Source: Methylomonas methanica
Lineage (GTDB): Bacteria; Pseudomonadota; Gammaproteobacteria; Methylococcales; Methylomonadaceae
Assembly: GCA_001644045.1 (NCBI GenBank)
Contig: LUUF01000079.1
Span: 186,001 to 250,000, forward strand
Reading direction: 5' to 3'
DNA length: 64,000 bases
The notes beneath the pieces are model-generated. The model was given only the letters and a program-made list of their open reading frames with translations, had not been told where the DNA came from and ran no database searches. The translations under genes were made by a program, and so were the position numbers. Below, in pieces: positions 19,547-28,240 of the stretch. The first letter of the stretch is position 1, and each line of letters begins with the position of its first letter.

Positions 19547-20089
19547 ATGGCTCAAGATAAAGGTTATTTGGATCAGTCCGGCAATCAAGTGGTTGCTATC
19601 GTTAAAAACCTGGATCGCGATGTCGAGCGCGGCGAAGACACGCTAATGCTTGGTTACGGTTTGGTGTTGCTGGCGCCGGCTTTTGCGCCCTTACTGCCTC
19701 CCAGCATTCTGTTACCGTTGATGGCCATCACCTTTGCGGTATCGGCGACTGTGGCGCGCCTGCATTTTTACAAAATGGCCCGCAAGCTTTCGGTTTCGTT
19801 GGCGGAATTGGAAAGCCGGGATAAACATACGTTTAAGCCGATAACCGACGTTTTTGACGAACACCCTCAACAAACCCTGGCTGTGGCGTTTAACCCGTTG
19901 AAAAATCTGAAACGCACCTGGAAAAGCATACTCGGCGGCTTGATGATCAATCCGTTTTGGGGGCCGATTTTTTATATGCTGGGTGTGCAGTTCGTTGAGG
20001 ACAAGCAACTGGTGGTGCTGAACAAGGCAGTGATTCAAGTTGAAGACAAAGTGATGCCGATTGTGCTGCGCGACGACTGGTCCGAGTAG
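19547..20089 (+). CDS. Unknown membrane protein
   Basis: 180 residues with an excellent ribosome site (GAAGGAGG). Two hydrophobic stretches (about 37-52 and 55-70) form a hairpin after a charged N-terminus. The C-terminal half is soluble, with a hydrophobic patch near 130-147 (GGLMINPFWGPIFYMLGVQF). I recognise no family. Location is probably the inner membrane with both ends in the cytosol. Confidence 0.7.
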   Translation: MAQDKGYLDQSGNQVVAIVKNLDRDVERGEDTLMLGYGLVLLAPAFAPLLPPSILLPLMAITFAVSATVARLHFYKMARKLSVSLAELESRDKHTFKPITDVFDEHPQQTLAVAFNPLKNLKRTWKSILGGLMINPFWGPIFYMLGVQFVEDKQLVVLNKAVIQVEDKVMPIVLRDDWSE

Positions 20090-20192
20090 GCGAAGGGCTT
20101 ACTAATTTAGTTGCTGGGGGGAGGAGTAATTGGGTTAAATTTATAGGTTGAAGGCTATTGTTTTCGGCGGCAGCCATTGTCCAAAAGTACAG

Positions 20193-20215
20193 TTATACAC
20201 AGAAGCTGTGGATAA
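20193..20215. promoter_or_regulatory. Inverted pair of DnaA-box-like sequences
   Basis: TTATACACA on the plus strand (20193-20201) and TGTGGATAA (20207-20215, that is TTATCCACA on the minus strand) both fit the DnaA-box consensus TTATNCACA, five bases apart and facing each other. They also form an imperfect hairpin (CACAG-AAG-CTGTG core). They lie about 175 bases before nifJ. Function is inferred only. Confidence 0.4.
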
Positions 20216-20276
20216 ACTTGTGATCAAATCGTGAGCAAACAAGCCAAACGCCCGTCCTATTTGAAACATCTTTAAA

Positions 20277-20320
20277 TTGACTAAAAATTGGTCAGCCATT
20301 TTTTGACTATGCTTAGGTCA
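20277..20320. promoter_or_regulatory. Two tandem operator-like inverted repeats upstream of nifJ
   Basis: TTGACTAAAAATTGGTCA (20277-20294) and TTGACTATGCTTAGGTCA (20303-20320) share 13 of 18 bases, including both ends. Each is a dyad TGAC-N10-GTCA. Start-to-start spacing is 26 bases. They lie 68-111 bases before the nifJ ATG. This pattern is typical of two dimer-binding sites for a transcription factor; the regulator is not known. Confidence 0.55.
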
Positions 20321-20387
20321 TATTAGAAAAAGAGCCGTCGGCACTTGCCGGCCGGCCCCCCGTTTTATCTCCTGAAAAGGTTATTCC

Positions 20388-23300
20388 ATGCAAAAGCAAA
20401 CCCTCACCATCGACGGCAATCAGGCTGCAGCCGGTATTGCCTATAAACTCAATGAAGTGATTGCGATTTACCCGATCACCCCGTCTTCGGCGATGGGCGA
20501 ATGGGCCGACGAATGGGCCTCTCGCGATCAACCGAATCTTTGGGGCACTGTGCCCCGTGTAGTCGAACTGCAAAGCGAGGCCGGCGCGGCCGGGACCATT
20601 CACGGTGCCTTGCAAGCTGGTACTTTGGCAACCACTTTTACAGCCTCGCAAGGCTTGCTGTTGATGCTGCCGAACATGTACAAAATTGCCGGCGAACTCA
20701 GCCCGACCGTGTTTCATATCGCCGCCCGCTCGCTGGCTTGCCAGGGCTTATCAATCTTTGGCGATCACAGCGATGTGATGTCGGCGCGGATGACCGGCTA
20801 TGCCATGTTGTGTTCCAACTCGCCGCAAGAAGTGCAGGATTTGGCGCTGGTGGCACATGCCGTAGCCTTGCAAAGCCGCATACCGTTCATGCATTTTTTC
20901 GACGGTTTCCGCACCTCGCACGAGGTCGCCAAAATTGTCGAGATCGACGACGGCGTCATCCGGGCGATGATAGACGACAATTGGGTTAGCGATCATCGCG
21001 GCCGGGCCTTGACGCCGGATAATCCGGTGCTGCGCGGTACCGCGCAAAATCCGGATGTGTATTTCCAGGGCCGGGAATCGGTTAATTCTTACTACGCCGC
21101 GTTGCCGGAGATTGCTCAACAAGCCATGGACCGCTTGGCCGGTTTGACCGGTCGCCAATATCGCTTGTTCGAATACGTCGGCTCGCCGCAAGCCGAGCGG
21201 GTGATCGTGATTATGGGGTCCGGCGCCGAGGCGGTGGAAGAGACCCTGGATTATTTGAATCGCCAGGGCGAAGCGGTTGGTTTGTTGAAAGTGCGCTTGT
21301 TCCGGCCGTTCGCGCCGGAGCGTTTGATCGAAGCCTTGCCGGCCAGTTGCCGAAAAATCGCGGTACTGGATCGTACCAAGGAACCGGGCGCCGACGGCGA
21401 GCCTTTATACAAAGATGTCTTGGGTGCGGTGGCGCAAGCCTTCAGCGACGGCGAAAAGTTTACCAGCCTGCCCAAAGTGGTGGGTGGCCGTTATGGCTTG
21501 TCCTCCAAGGAATTCACGCCGGGTATGATCAAGGCGGTTTACGACGAACTGAAAAACGCTAAACCGAAGAATCACTTCACGGTGGGGATCAACGACGATG
21601 TCAGCCACACCAGCTTGCATTGGGATGCCGCTTACCGCACCGATACCCACGATCAAACTTTCCAGGCCATGTTTTACGGTTTGGGCAGTGACGGTACGGT
21701 GGGCGCGAACAAAAACACCATCAAAATCATCGGCGAAGAAACCGATTTATACGCCCAGGGTTATTTCGTTTACGATTCGAAAAAGTCCGGCGCGATTACC
21801 GTCTCGCATCTACGCTTTGGGCCCAAGCCGATTCGCTCCACGTATTTGATCGGCGAGAATGACGCGCAATTTATCGGCTGTCATCAAACCGTGTTTCTGG
21901 AACGCTACGACATGCTGGCCAATGCCGCCGACAAAGCGGTGTTTCTGTTGAATAGCCCGGCGTCGGTCGATGAAGTTTGGGATACCTTGCCGCGCAAGAT
22001 GCAGCAGCAAATGCTGGATAAGAAAATTCGGTTTTATCTGATCGACGGCAACGCTGTCGCGGAAAAGTCCGGCATGGGCAAACGTATCAATACCATCATG
22101 CAGACTTGTTTTTTCGCGATTTCCGGGGTATTGCCGCAAGAGCAAGCCATTGAAGCTATCAAACATGCTGTGCAAAAAACCTATGGCAAAAAAGGCCAGC
22201 GCATCGTCGATTTAAACTTCAAAGCCATCGACGAAACGCTGGCCGGCTTGCGCCATGTGCCCTTACCGAAGCAGGCCGACAGCGGTTTCGATATTGCCGC
22301 GTTGATTGCCGACAGTGCGCCCGAATTTATTCGTCGCGTCACCGGCGAAATCATCGCCGGCCGTGGTGACGCGTTGCCGGTCAGCGCGATGCCGGTGGAC
22401 GGCACCTTCCCGACCGGCACTGCCGCTTACGAGAAACGCAATCTGGCTTTGGAGATTCCGGTCTGGGAAACCGATCTGTGTACCCAGTGCGGCAAGTGTC
22501 CGATGGTGTGCCCGCACGCGGCGATCCGCAGCAAAATCGTGCCCAACGAAGCCTTGAACAATGCGCCCGAAACCTTCAAGCACGCGGCGATGCTGGGCAA
22601 GGACTTCCCGGGCGGCTTGTCGATCAGCTACCAGGTGGCGCCGGAGGATTGCACCGGCTGCGGCTTGTGCGTGGACATCTGCCCGATCCGCGATAAATCC
22701 AATGCCAGTCGTAAGGCCTTGAATATGGCCCCGCAAGCGCCGTTGCGCGAGCCGGAAAGTCAAAACTGGGATTATTTCCTGTCCTTGCCGGAATACGACC
22801 GCCGCCTATTAAAAACCAACACGATTAAAGGCTCGATGGTGTTGCAGCCCTTGTTCGAATTTTCCGGCGCCTGCGTCGGTTGCGGCGAAACGCCTTACGT
22901 CAAACTGGCCTCGCAACTATTTGGCGACCGCATGGTGGTGGCCAACGCCACCGGTTGCTCGTCGATTTATGGCGGCAATTTGCCGACCACACCGTGGACC
23001 AAAAACCCGGAGGGCAGGGGGCCGGCCTGGAACAATTCCTTGTTCGAAGACAATGCCGAGTTCGGTTTGGGCATGCGGGTGGCGATCGATAAACAAGCCG
23101 AACACGCGGCCGAATTGTTAGAGTCGCTGCGCGAAACCTTGGGCGGCGAGCTGGTCGATGCGATCTTGCAAGCCGACCAATCCGATGAAGCCGGCCTTTA
23201 CGAACAACGCCAACGCGTCGCCGAGTTGAAACAGCATTTACCCTCGCTGAAGCAACCGGCTGCGCAGGCTTTGTTACCGTTAGCCGATTATCTGTGCAAG

Positions 23301-24020
23301 AAAAGCGTCTGGATTATCGGCGGCGACGGCTGGGCTTACGACATCGGTTACGGCGGTCTGGACCATGTGCTGGCCAGTGGCCGCAACGTCAATATCCTGG
23401 TGCTGGACACTGAAGTCTATTCCAACACCGGCGGTCAAACCTCCAAATCCACACCACTGGGGGCAGTGGCCAAGTTCGCCGCTGGCGGCAAGGCTACCGC
23501 GAAAAAAGACCTGGCCTTGCTGGCCATGGATTACGGTAATGTCTACGTCGCGCATGTGGCCTACGCCGGCAAGGACACGCAAACCCTGAACGCCTTCCTG
23601 GAAGCGGAAGCCCACGATGGTCCGTCCATCATCATCGCTTACGCGCCTTGCATTGCGCACGGCGTGGATTTATCCAACAACCATAGACAGCAAAATCTGG
23701 CTGTGAAAAGCGGGCACTGGCCCTTGTTCAGATTCAATCCCGGCCGCATCCAGCAAGGCAAGAACCCGATGCAACTGGATTCGGCGGAGCCGTCGGTGCC
23801 GCTACGCGAGTTTGTGATGAGCGAAACCCGCTTCAGCATGCTCTGGCAAAGCCATCCCGACCACGCCGAAGCGTTCTTGAAACAGGCGCAGCAGGACGTG
23901 AAAAACCGCTACCGCTACTATCAACAATTGGCCGCGCTGGAATGGAGTGATGCCACCAGCGTCGCGGCCGCCAAAGCCGCACTGAAAGCCGATCTTGCCC
24001 AGGAGAGCCAACATGGTTGA
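20388..24020 (+). CDS. nifJ: Pyruvate:ferredoxin (flavodoxin) oxidoreductase
   Basis: 1210 residues, the usual length of the one-chain enzyme. It oxidises pyruvate with CoA to acetyl-CoA and CO2, passing electrons to ferredoxin or flavodoxin. Domains in order: thiamine-diphosphate/pyrimidine domain with YPITPSSAMGEWADEW, CoA-binding and gamma-like domains, and two [4Fe-4S] motifs (CTQCGKCPMVCP from Cys698, CTGCGLCVDICP from Cys755). The thiamine-diphosphate domain follows with CVGCGETPY, GDGWAYDIGYGG (about 979) and the metal site DTEVYSNTGGQ. All expected cofactor residues are present. It overlaps the next gene by 8 bases. Such an oxygen-sensitive enzyme in a likely aerobe suggests use under low oxygen or for N2 fixation. 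Confidence 0.97.
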   Translation: MQKQTLTIDGNQAAAGIAYKLNEVIAIYPITPSSAMGEWADEWASRDQPNLWGTVPRVVELQSEAGAAGTIHGALQAGTLATTFTASQGLLLMLPNMYKIAGELSPTVFHIAARSLACQGLSIFGDHSDVMSARMTGYAMLCSNSPQEVQDLALVAHAVALQSRIPFMHFFDGFRTSHEVAKIVEIDDGVIRAMIDDNWVSDHRGRALTPDNPVLRGTAQNPDVYFQGRESVNSYYAALPEIAQQAMDRLAGLTGRQYRLFEYVGSPQAERVIVIMGSGAEAVEETLDYLNRQGEAVGLLKVRLFRPFAPERLIEALPASCRKIAVLDRTKEPGADGEPLYKDVLGAVAQAFSDGEKFTSLPKVVGGRYGLSSKEFTPGMIKAVYDELKNAKPKNHFTVGINDDVSHTSLHWDAAYRTDTHDQTFQAMFYGLGSDGTVGANKNTIKIIGEETDLYAQGYFVYDSKKSGAITVSHLRFGPKPIRSTYLIGENDAQFIGCHQTVFLERYDMLANAADKAVFLLNSPASVDEVWDTLPRKMQQQMLDKKIRFYLIDGNAVAEKSGMGKRINTIMQTCFFAISGVLPQEQAIEAIKHAVQKTYGKKGQRIVDLNFKAIDETLAGLRHVPLPKQADSGFDIAALIADSAPEFIRRVTGEIIAGRGDALPVSAMPVDGTFPTGTAAYEKRNLALEIPVWETDLCTQCGKCPMVCPHAAIRSKIVPNEALNNAPETFKHAAMLGKDFPGGLSISYQVAPEDCTGCGLCVDICPIRDKSNASRKALNMAPQAPLREPESQNWDYFLSLPEYDRRLLKTNTIKGSMVLQPLFEFSGACVGCGETPYVKLASQLFGDRMVVANATGCSSIYGGNLPTTPWTKNPEGRGPAWNNSLFEDNAEFGLGMRVAIDKQAEHAAELLESLRETLGGELVDAILQADQSDEAGLYEQRQRVAELKQHLPSLKQPAAQALLPLADYLCKKSVWIIGGDGWAYDIGYGGLDHVLASGRNVNILVLDTEVYSNTGGQTSKSTPLGAVAKFAAGGKATAKKDLALLAMDYGNVYVAHVAYAGKDTQTLNAFLEAEAHDGPSIIIAYAPCIAHGVDLSNNHRQQNLAVKSGHWPLFRFNPGRIQQGKNPMQLDSAEPSVPLREFVMSETRFSMLWQSHPDHAEAFLKQAQQDVKNRYRYYQQLAALEWSDATSVAAAKAALKADLAQESQHG

Positions 24021-25026
24021 TTTATCGACAAATTATTTGGGCCTGAAACTGGCGCATCCTCTGGTACCGTCGGCGTCGCCGCTGAGCAAGGATTTGGATA
24101 GCGCCCGCCGCCTGGAAGATGCCGGCGCGGCGGCCATCGTGATGTCATCCTTGTTTGAAGAAAAAATCGAAGCCGAACAGCAGCAGATGGAACGGTTTTT
24201 TTACGGACAGGGCATCGGTTACGGCGAGGCGGATTCCTTTCATCCGGTGCCCGATCATATATTGACCTATCAGGAACAATATCTGGAACATCTGCAACGC
24301 TTGAAAAGCAGCTTGCATATTCCGGTGATCGCCAGCCTGAACGGCATTTCCCAGGGCGGCTGGATCGAATACGGCCAAGCTTTGCAACAAGCCGGGGCCG
24401 ATGCATTGGAGTTGAATATCTATCATCTTGCCGCCAATGCCGACGAAAGCAGCGAAACCGTGGAAAACCGTTATCTGGATATTCTGCGGGAGTTGAAAAG
24501 CCGGGTGAGCGTGCCGCTGACCTTAAAGCTGTCGCCGCAATTCAGTTCGCCGATTCATTTTGCCCAACGCCTGGAAGCGGCCGGTGCCGACGGTATTGCG
24601 ATATTCAATCGCTTTTATCAGCCGGATATCGATCTGGAGACGCTGGAGGTGGTGCCGAAGTTGCAATTGTCCACGCAAGCCGAGGCCCTGTTGCGTATCC
24701 GCTGGACCGCGTTGCTGTATGGCCGGGTGAAATTGTCCCTGGCGGTAACCGGCGGTTTTCATCACAGCGAGGATGTGATCAAAGCCTTATTGGTGGGCGC
24801 AGACGTGGTGCATTTGTGCAGCGTATTGCTGGCTCAGGGAGTGGGTAAACTCAGCGAAATTCGCGCGGAACTGGAGCAATGGCTAATCGAACACGAATAC
24901 GACTCCATCAGCCAATTGAAAGGCAGTGTCAGCCAACAGCACGCCATTGACCCAAGCGCGTATGAGCGCGCCAATTACATTCATGTGTTGGACAGTTACA
25001 CGCCGTCCGCCGGTGTGTTGAGATAG
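24013..25026 (+). CDS. Dihydroorotate-dehydrogenase-like flavoprotein
   Basis: 337 residues from the ATG at 24013, which overlaps the nifJ stop and has AGGAGAG upstream. It is an FMN-type TIM barrel: LSTNYLGLKLAHPLVPSASPL start, VIASLNGIS, ELNIYHLAA and the phosphate-binding VTGGFHHSEDVIKAL and GADVVHLCS. It resembles class 1 dihydroorotate dehydrogenases and dihydropyrimidine dehydrogenase. The position directly after nifJ is a known recurrent arrangement, suggesting a role with the ferredoxin-reducing enzyme rather than in pyrimidine synthesis. Substrate unknown. Confidence 0.88.
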   Translation: MVDLSTNYLGLKLAHPLVPSASPLSKDLDSARRLEDAGAAAIVMSSLFEEKIEAEQQQMERFFYGQGIGYGEADSFHPVPDHILTYQEQYLEHLQRLKSSLHIPVIASLNGISQGGWIEYGQALQQAGADALELNIYHLAANADESSETVENRYLDILRELKSRVSVPLTLKLSPQFSSPIHFAQRLEAAGADGIAIFNRFYQPDIDLETLEVVPKLQLSTQAEALLRIRWTALLYGRVKLSLAVTGGFHHSEDVIKALLVGADVVHLCSVLLAQGVGKLSEIRAELEQWLIEHEYDSISQLKGSVSQQHAIDPSAYERANYIHVLDSYTPSAGVLR

Positions 25027-25036
25027 CCTTAAAGCC

Positions 25037-25396
25037 GTGCGGGACTTGGACGAGCTGTTTGCCGGCCTGGCTAAGTCCAAGTTTCGCAGCCAGTTTCGTC
25101 TGCACGGCAAGGATCTGGATTATTTGCGCAACAAAGGCCTGGAAACGGTATTAAGCCACGCCCAAGACTTTGTCGCCAAACGTCTGGCCGCCGCAGAGCC
25201 GCGCAATGACGGCAAACAAACCCCGTTTCGCGGCCATCCGGTGTTTGTGGCTCAACACGCCACCGCCTGCTGCTGCCGGGGATGTCTGGAAAAATGGCAT
25301 AAAATTCCGCAGGGCAGGGAGTTGAGCGTCGAGGAACAAGCTTATGTGTGTGCGGTGCTGGCGCGGTGGTTGAGGATTGCAGTCGCCGATACTTAA
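25037..25396 (+). CDS. DUF4186 family protein
   Basis: 119 residues from a GTG, 10 bases after the flavoprotein gene. The motifs KSKFRSQFRL, PFRGHPVFVAQHATACCCRGCLEKWH and the C-terminal helix match DUF4186, a family of small cytosolic proteins of unknown function. A Cys cluster CCCRGC with nearby His residues could bind a metal. It is likely co-transcribed with nifJ and the flavoprotein gene. Confidence 0.75.
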   Translation: MRDLDELFAGLAKSKFRSQFRLHGKDLDYLRNKGLETVLSHAQDFVAKRLAAAEPRNDGKQTPFRGHPVFVAQHATACCCRGCLEKWHKIPQGRELSVEEQAYVCAVLARWLRIAVADT

Positions 25397-25512
25397 ATTA
25401 AGTTTCTTAATAACGGCAGCTCAGCAATCCGCTTGCTTAGACTAAATTCGTGCTTTACCTATAACGATCTTACTATTACCCCCTGTTCCGCCGGATTACG
25501 AGCGCACATGTC

Positions 25513-26943
25513 ATGGGTCAAGAAATTCATGCCGCAGTCTATCAGGATGCCGACTTTCAGCGTTTCCGGCAGCGCCTAAGCTTAGAAACCGAACTGCTCG
25601 GCCGACTGATTAAAAGCCGAGCCTGCTCGGAAGCCGGGCCGGTGGCCGGTTTTGAAATCGAAGCCTGGCTGCTGGACGACAATATGCGACCGGCACCGGC
25701 CAATCAGGCCTATCTGCAGTCTTTTGCCCATCCCATGGCCGGGCCGGAACTGGCCAAATTCAATATCGAACTGAACACCCCGCCATTGCCGTTGACCGGC
25801 GATGCGTTCAGCCGCATGCACTGCGACTTGCAAAACACCTGGCGCCAAGCCGAACAGCATGCGCGGCGGATGGGTTTGCATCTGCTGACGATAGGCACTT
25901 TGCCGACTCTGCAACAAAGCGATCTGCATCTGGGCAATATGTCGGACATGAACCGGTACCGGGCCTTGAATCAACAGATTCTGCAATGCCGGGGCCGGCC
26001 GATTGTGTTGGATATTTGCGGCCACGAACATTTGAAAGTCGAGCACCATGATGTGATGCTGGAAGCGGCCACCACATCTTTTCAATTGCATATCCAGTGT
26101 CCGTTGAGCATTGCCCATCATGTTTACAATGCGTCGATCATTGCCTCGGCGGCGATGGTGGCCCTAGGCGGCAATGCCCCGTATTTATTCGGCAAGGATC
26201 TCTGGGCGGAAACCCGCATCCCCTTATTCGAGCAGGCCATTGCCACCGGCGGCTACGCCGGCGTTGCCGACGGGCCGTTGCATAGGGTCAGTTTCGGTTC
26301 CGACTTTGCCCGGCAGTCGATTCTGGAATGCTTTGTCGAGAACCAGCAACACTTTCCAATCCTGTTGCCCGAATATTTCGACGACGCACCAGAAGCATTT
26401 CAGCACTTGCGCCTGCACAACGGCACGATCTGGCGCTGGAACCGCCCGCTGGTGGGTTTCGACGCCGACGGCACCCCGCATATCCGCATCGAACACCGCA
26501 CGCCCGCCGCCGGACCGACGGTGCTGGACATGATCGCCAACGCCGCGTTTTATTACGGGCTGGTGAAAAATCTGGCCGACGAACGCCTGGCAGGCAGGGC
26601 GGATTTAACGTTTGCCCAAGCCAAGGATAATTTCTATCAAGCCGCGCGGCATGGCCTGGATAGCCATGTTGTCTGGTTTGACGAACATAAGCAGAGACTG
26701 GCAATGTTGATCGAGCAAGAGTTGTTGCCGCGTGCCGCGCAGGGATTGCAGGCTTTGGGCATCAGTGCCGCCGACCGAGACGGCTACCTGGATGTGATAC
26801 GCCAGCGCCTCGCCAGCCAGCAAACCGGCAGCGTGTGGCAGCGGCGGTTTATCAAGGAAAATCCGGGCGAATTTACGGAGCTGACGCGGGTTTATTTGCA
26901 GCGGCAACGCAGTGGAGAACCGGTTTCCGTGTGGGGAATATGA
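25513..26943 (+). CDS. GCS2-type carboxylate-amine ligase (glutamate-cysteine ligase family)
   Basis: 476 residues. The motif GFEIEAWLLD (about 46-55) is the metal-binding GxExE-type start of the GCS2 fold, followed by FNIELNTPP and a central AATTSFQLHIQ stretch. The family couples glutamate to an amine with ATP, including gamma-glutamylcysteine synthesis. The exact amine cannot be assigned. It lies upstream of an AstE/AspA-type deacylase gene, from which it is separated by an accessory island; a shared peptide or amide pathway is possible. Confidence 0.85.
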   Translation: MGQEIHAAVYQDADFQRFRQRLSLETELLGRLIKSRACSEAGPVAGFEIEAWLLDDNMRPAPANQAYLQSFAHPMAGPELAKFNIELNTPPLPLTGDAFSRMHCDLQNTWRQAEQHARRMGLHLLTIGTLPTLQQSDLHLGNMSDMNRYRALNQQILQCRGRPIVLDICGHEHLKVEHHDVMLEAATTSFQLHIQCPLSIAHHVYNASIIASAAMVALGGNAPYLFGKDLWAETRIPLFEQAIATGGYAGVADGPLHRVSFGSDFARQSILECFVENQQHFPILLPEYFDDAPEAFQHLRLHNGTIWRWNRPLVGFDADGTPHIRIEHRTPAAGPTVLDMIANAAFYYGLVKNLADERLAGRADLTFAQAKDNFYQAARHGLDSHVVWFDEHKQRLAMLIEQELLPRAAQGLQALGISAADRDGYLDVIRQRLASQQTGSVWQRRFIKENPGEFTELTRVYLQRQRSGEPVSVWGI

Positions 26944-26957
26944 ATGCCTGCAACATC

Positions 26958-27150
26958 ATCGTTCCTATGCGCCGGCGTCACTGCCATTAAGTTAAGAAAA
27001 AGCTCCCTCTCCTGCTGGAGAGGCTTGGGGTGAGGAGAATAAAATAAGGCAAGAGGCCTTATTGGTCCCCTCATCCTAACCTTCTCCCAGAGGGAGAAGG
27101 GACGGTTCCACTTTAACTTAATGGCAGTGACGCCGGAGCATGGGAACGAT
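26958..27150. repeat. 193-bp palindromic MITE-like element
   Basis: The ends (26958-26994 and 27114-27150) are 37-base inverted repeats matching at 35 positions. Inside these, CTCCCTCTCC-rich arms face a matching GAGGGAGAAGG-rich arm. The centre is AATAAGGC-AAGAG-GCCTTATT (27043-27063). The symmetry axis of the whole element falls within a base of this core, so the unit is nearly one long hairpin. No protein is encoded and no target duplication is obvious. The inner CCCTCTCC/GAGGAG pattern resembles dispersed repeats seen in many proteobacteria. Confidence 0.75.
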
Positions 27151-27174
27151 AAACACGCGATCTACACCAGCCGA

Positions 27175-27531
27175 TCAATCAAGTTCAGCACGTGACAGAA
27201 GATCTCGAAGTACCTCTTCGTTGTGAAAGGCCAATGACATTGCTTTTCCGAGACGTTCCAGCGCGAAACGCGATCCTTGCGCGGAAAACATTCCTGCCTC
27301 CGGATCGAAATCGAGCTCGTCTTGTAAATCGGATAGCTGTTCGGCCACGATGACTTGGGCAATTGAGTTCCAGTCATAGCCGTTGCCATTCCAGCCTTCG
27401 TCAGCCCGCTCTTCGAATAGATGAAATTTCTCTACCATGTGCTGGTCGGAAAGCAGCAGAGACCTGTACTCCTCCGAGTCCAAGAGGATAAACGGCGCAT
27501 AGGTAATCTTGTCTGTCTTATCTTCTTCCAT
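27175..27531 (-). CDS. Imm51-like immunity protein (orphan)
   Basis: 118 residues, cytosolic and acidic. The central block DEGWNGNGYDWNSIAQV followed by FDPEAGMF and a C-terminal LLSRAELD matches my memory of the Imm51 immunity family of polymorphic toxin systems. No toxin gene is visible next to it, so it may protect against toxins from other cells. It lies between the palindromic element and a frameshifted HEPN-like gene, both on the same accessory stretch. The family call needs a profile search. Confidence 0.65.
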   Translation of the reverse strand: MEEDKTDKITYAPFILLDSEEYRSLLLSDQHMVEKFHLFEERADEGWNGNGYDWNSIAQVIVAEQLSDLQDELDFDPEAGMFSAQGSRFALERLGKAMSLAFHNEEVLRDLLSRAELD

Positions 27532-27630
27532 AATGACCTCTTTGTTTTGACGGATGAATCCCTAGGGAAAGCCTGCTGGTTAAATTGGTAATGTTAAATC
27601 GCAGATATATATCGTTGGATAATTTTGTAG

Positions 27631-28127
27631 CTAATCGAACATACGCGGGCTAGCTTTAAAAACTCGCCTCGCAATCTTTGGTGTATCCGCGCCCAAGTGA
27701 ACAAGGTCTTCTGCAAGATTTGGAAATGTCTTTAGATCGTACTGGAATTCTTTAACCTCATGCGTTTCCGGATGTGTTTCGAGCCGAATGAATATACGCC
27801 ATTGAGAGGTGATGAATCAGAGAGTGCGCCGTGAACCAAATCATGGCGAGTTTGGGTAAGCGCCTCAAAATTGTCTATAACGGCTTGGATTTCATTGCGG
27901 AATGGTGCCAAAGAAGGTATGAGCGAAGTGCACTCTTTCACGAAAGCGATTTTTTCACTAAGCTGCTTGGGGATTCGCTTTCTCTTCGGCAATTTGTTAC
28001 CGCCGTATTGTAGGAAAAGCGTCTTCACCAGTAATTCAAGCGACTGCTCGCAGTGTCCCCATTGGACAACAACGAAACCTATTTGGCTATACAGGGCGTT
28101 CTCTTCGTCTTCTATGGGGATATTCAT
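27631..28127 (-). pseudogene. HEPN-like RX4H protein, frameshifted
   Basis: The frame from the ATG at 28127 runs to about 27800 and carries RHDLVH, an R-X4-H motif typical of HEPN ribonuclease or nucleotidyltransferase-partner domains. In that frame it continues to a stop at 27732 with a tail unlike a natural protein. The neighbouring minus frame from about 27800 to a stop at 27631 encodes a well-formed tail (RLETHPETHEVKEFQYDL, then LAEDLVHLGADTPK). A one-base loss near 27785-27800 explains this; a repaired protein would have about 165 residues. Toxin or RNase activity is inference. An open frame reaches 28235, but I prefer the 28127 start. Confidence 0.6.
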
Positions 28128-28240
28128 ACTTGATTGTTGATCATCAGTTAAATTTGTCTGATTAAGTTGATATTGCTCGAAGTTTCCGGCATGTTGGTGT
28201 CGCCCTACAAAAATTATGAAACTAGATTGAACCATTAAGC

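Noticed and set aside
20193-20215. Chromosomal replication origin at the DnaA-box pair
   Set aside because: Only two boxes, no dnaA, dnaN or gyrB nearby and no marked AT-rich unwinding repeats.
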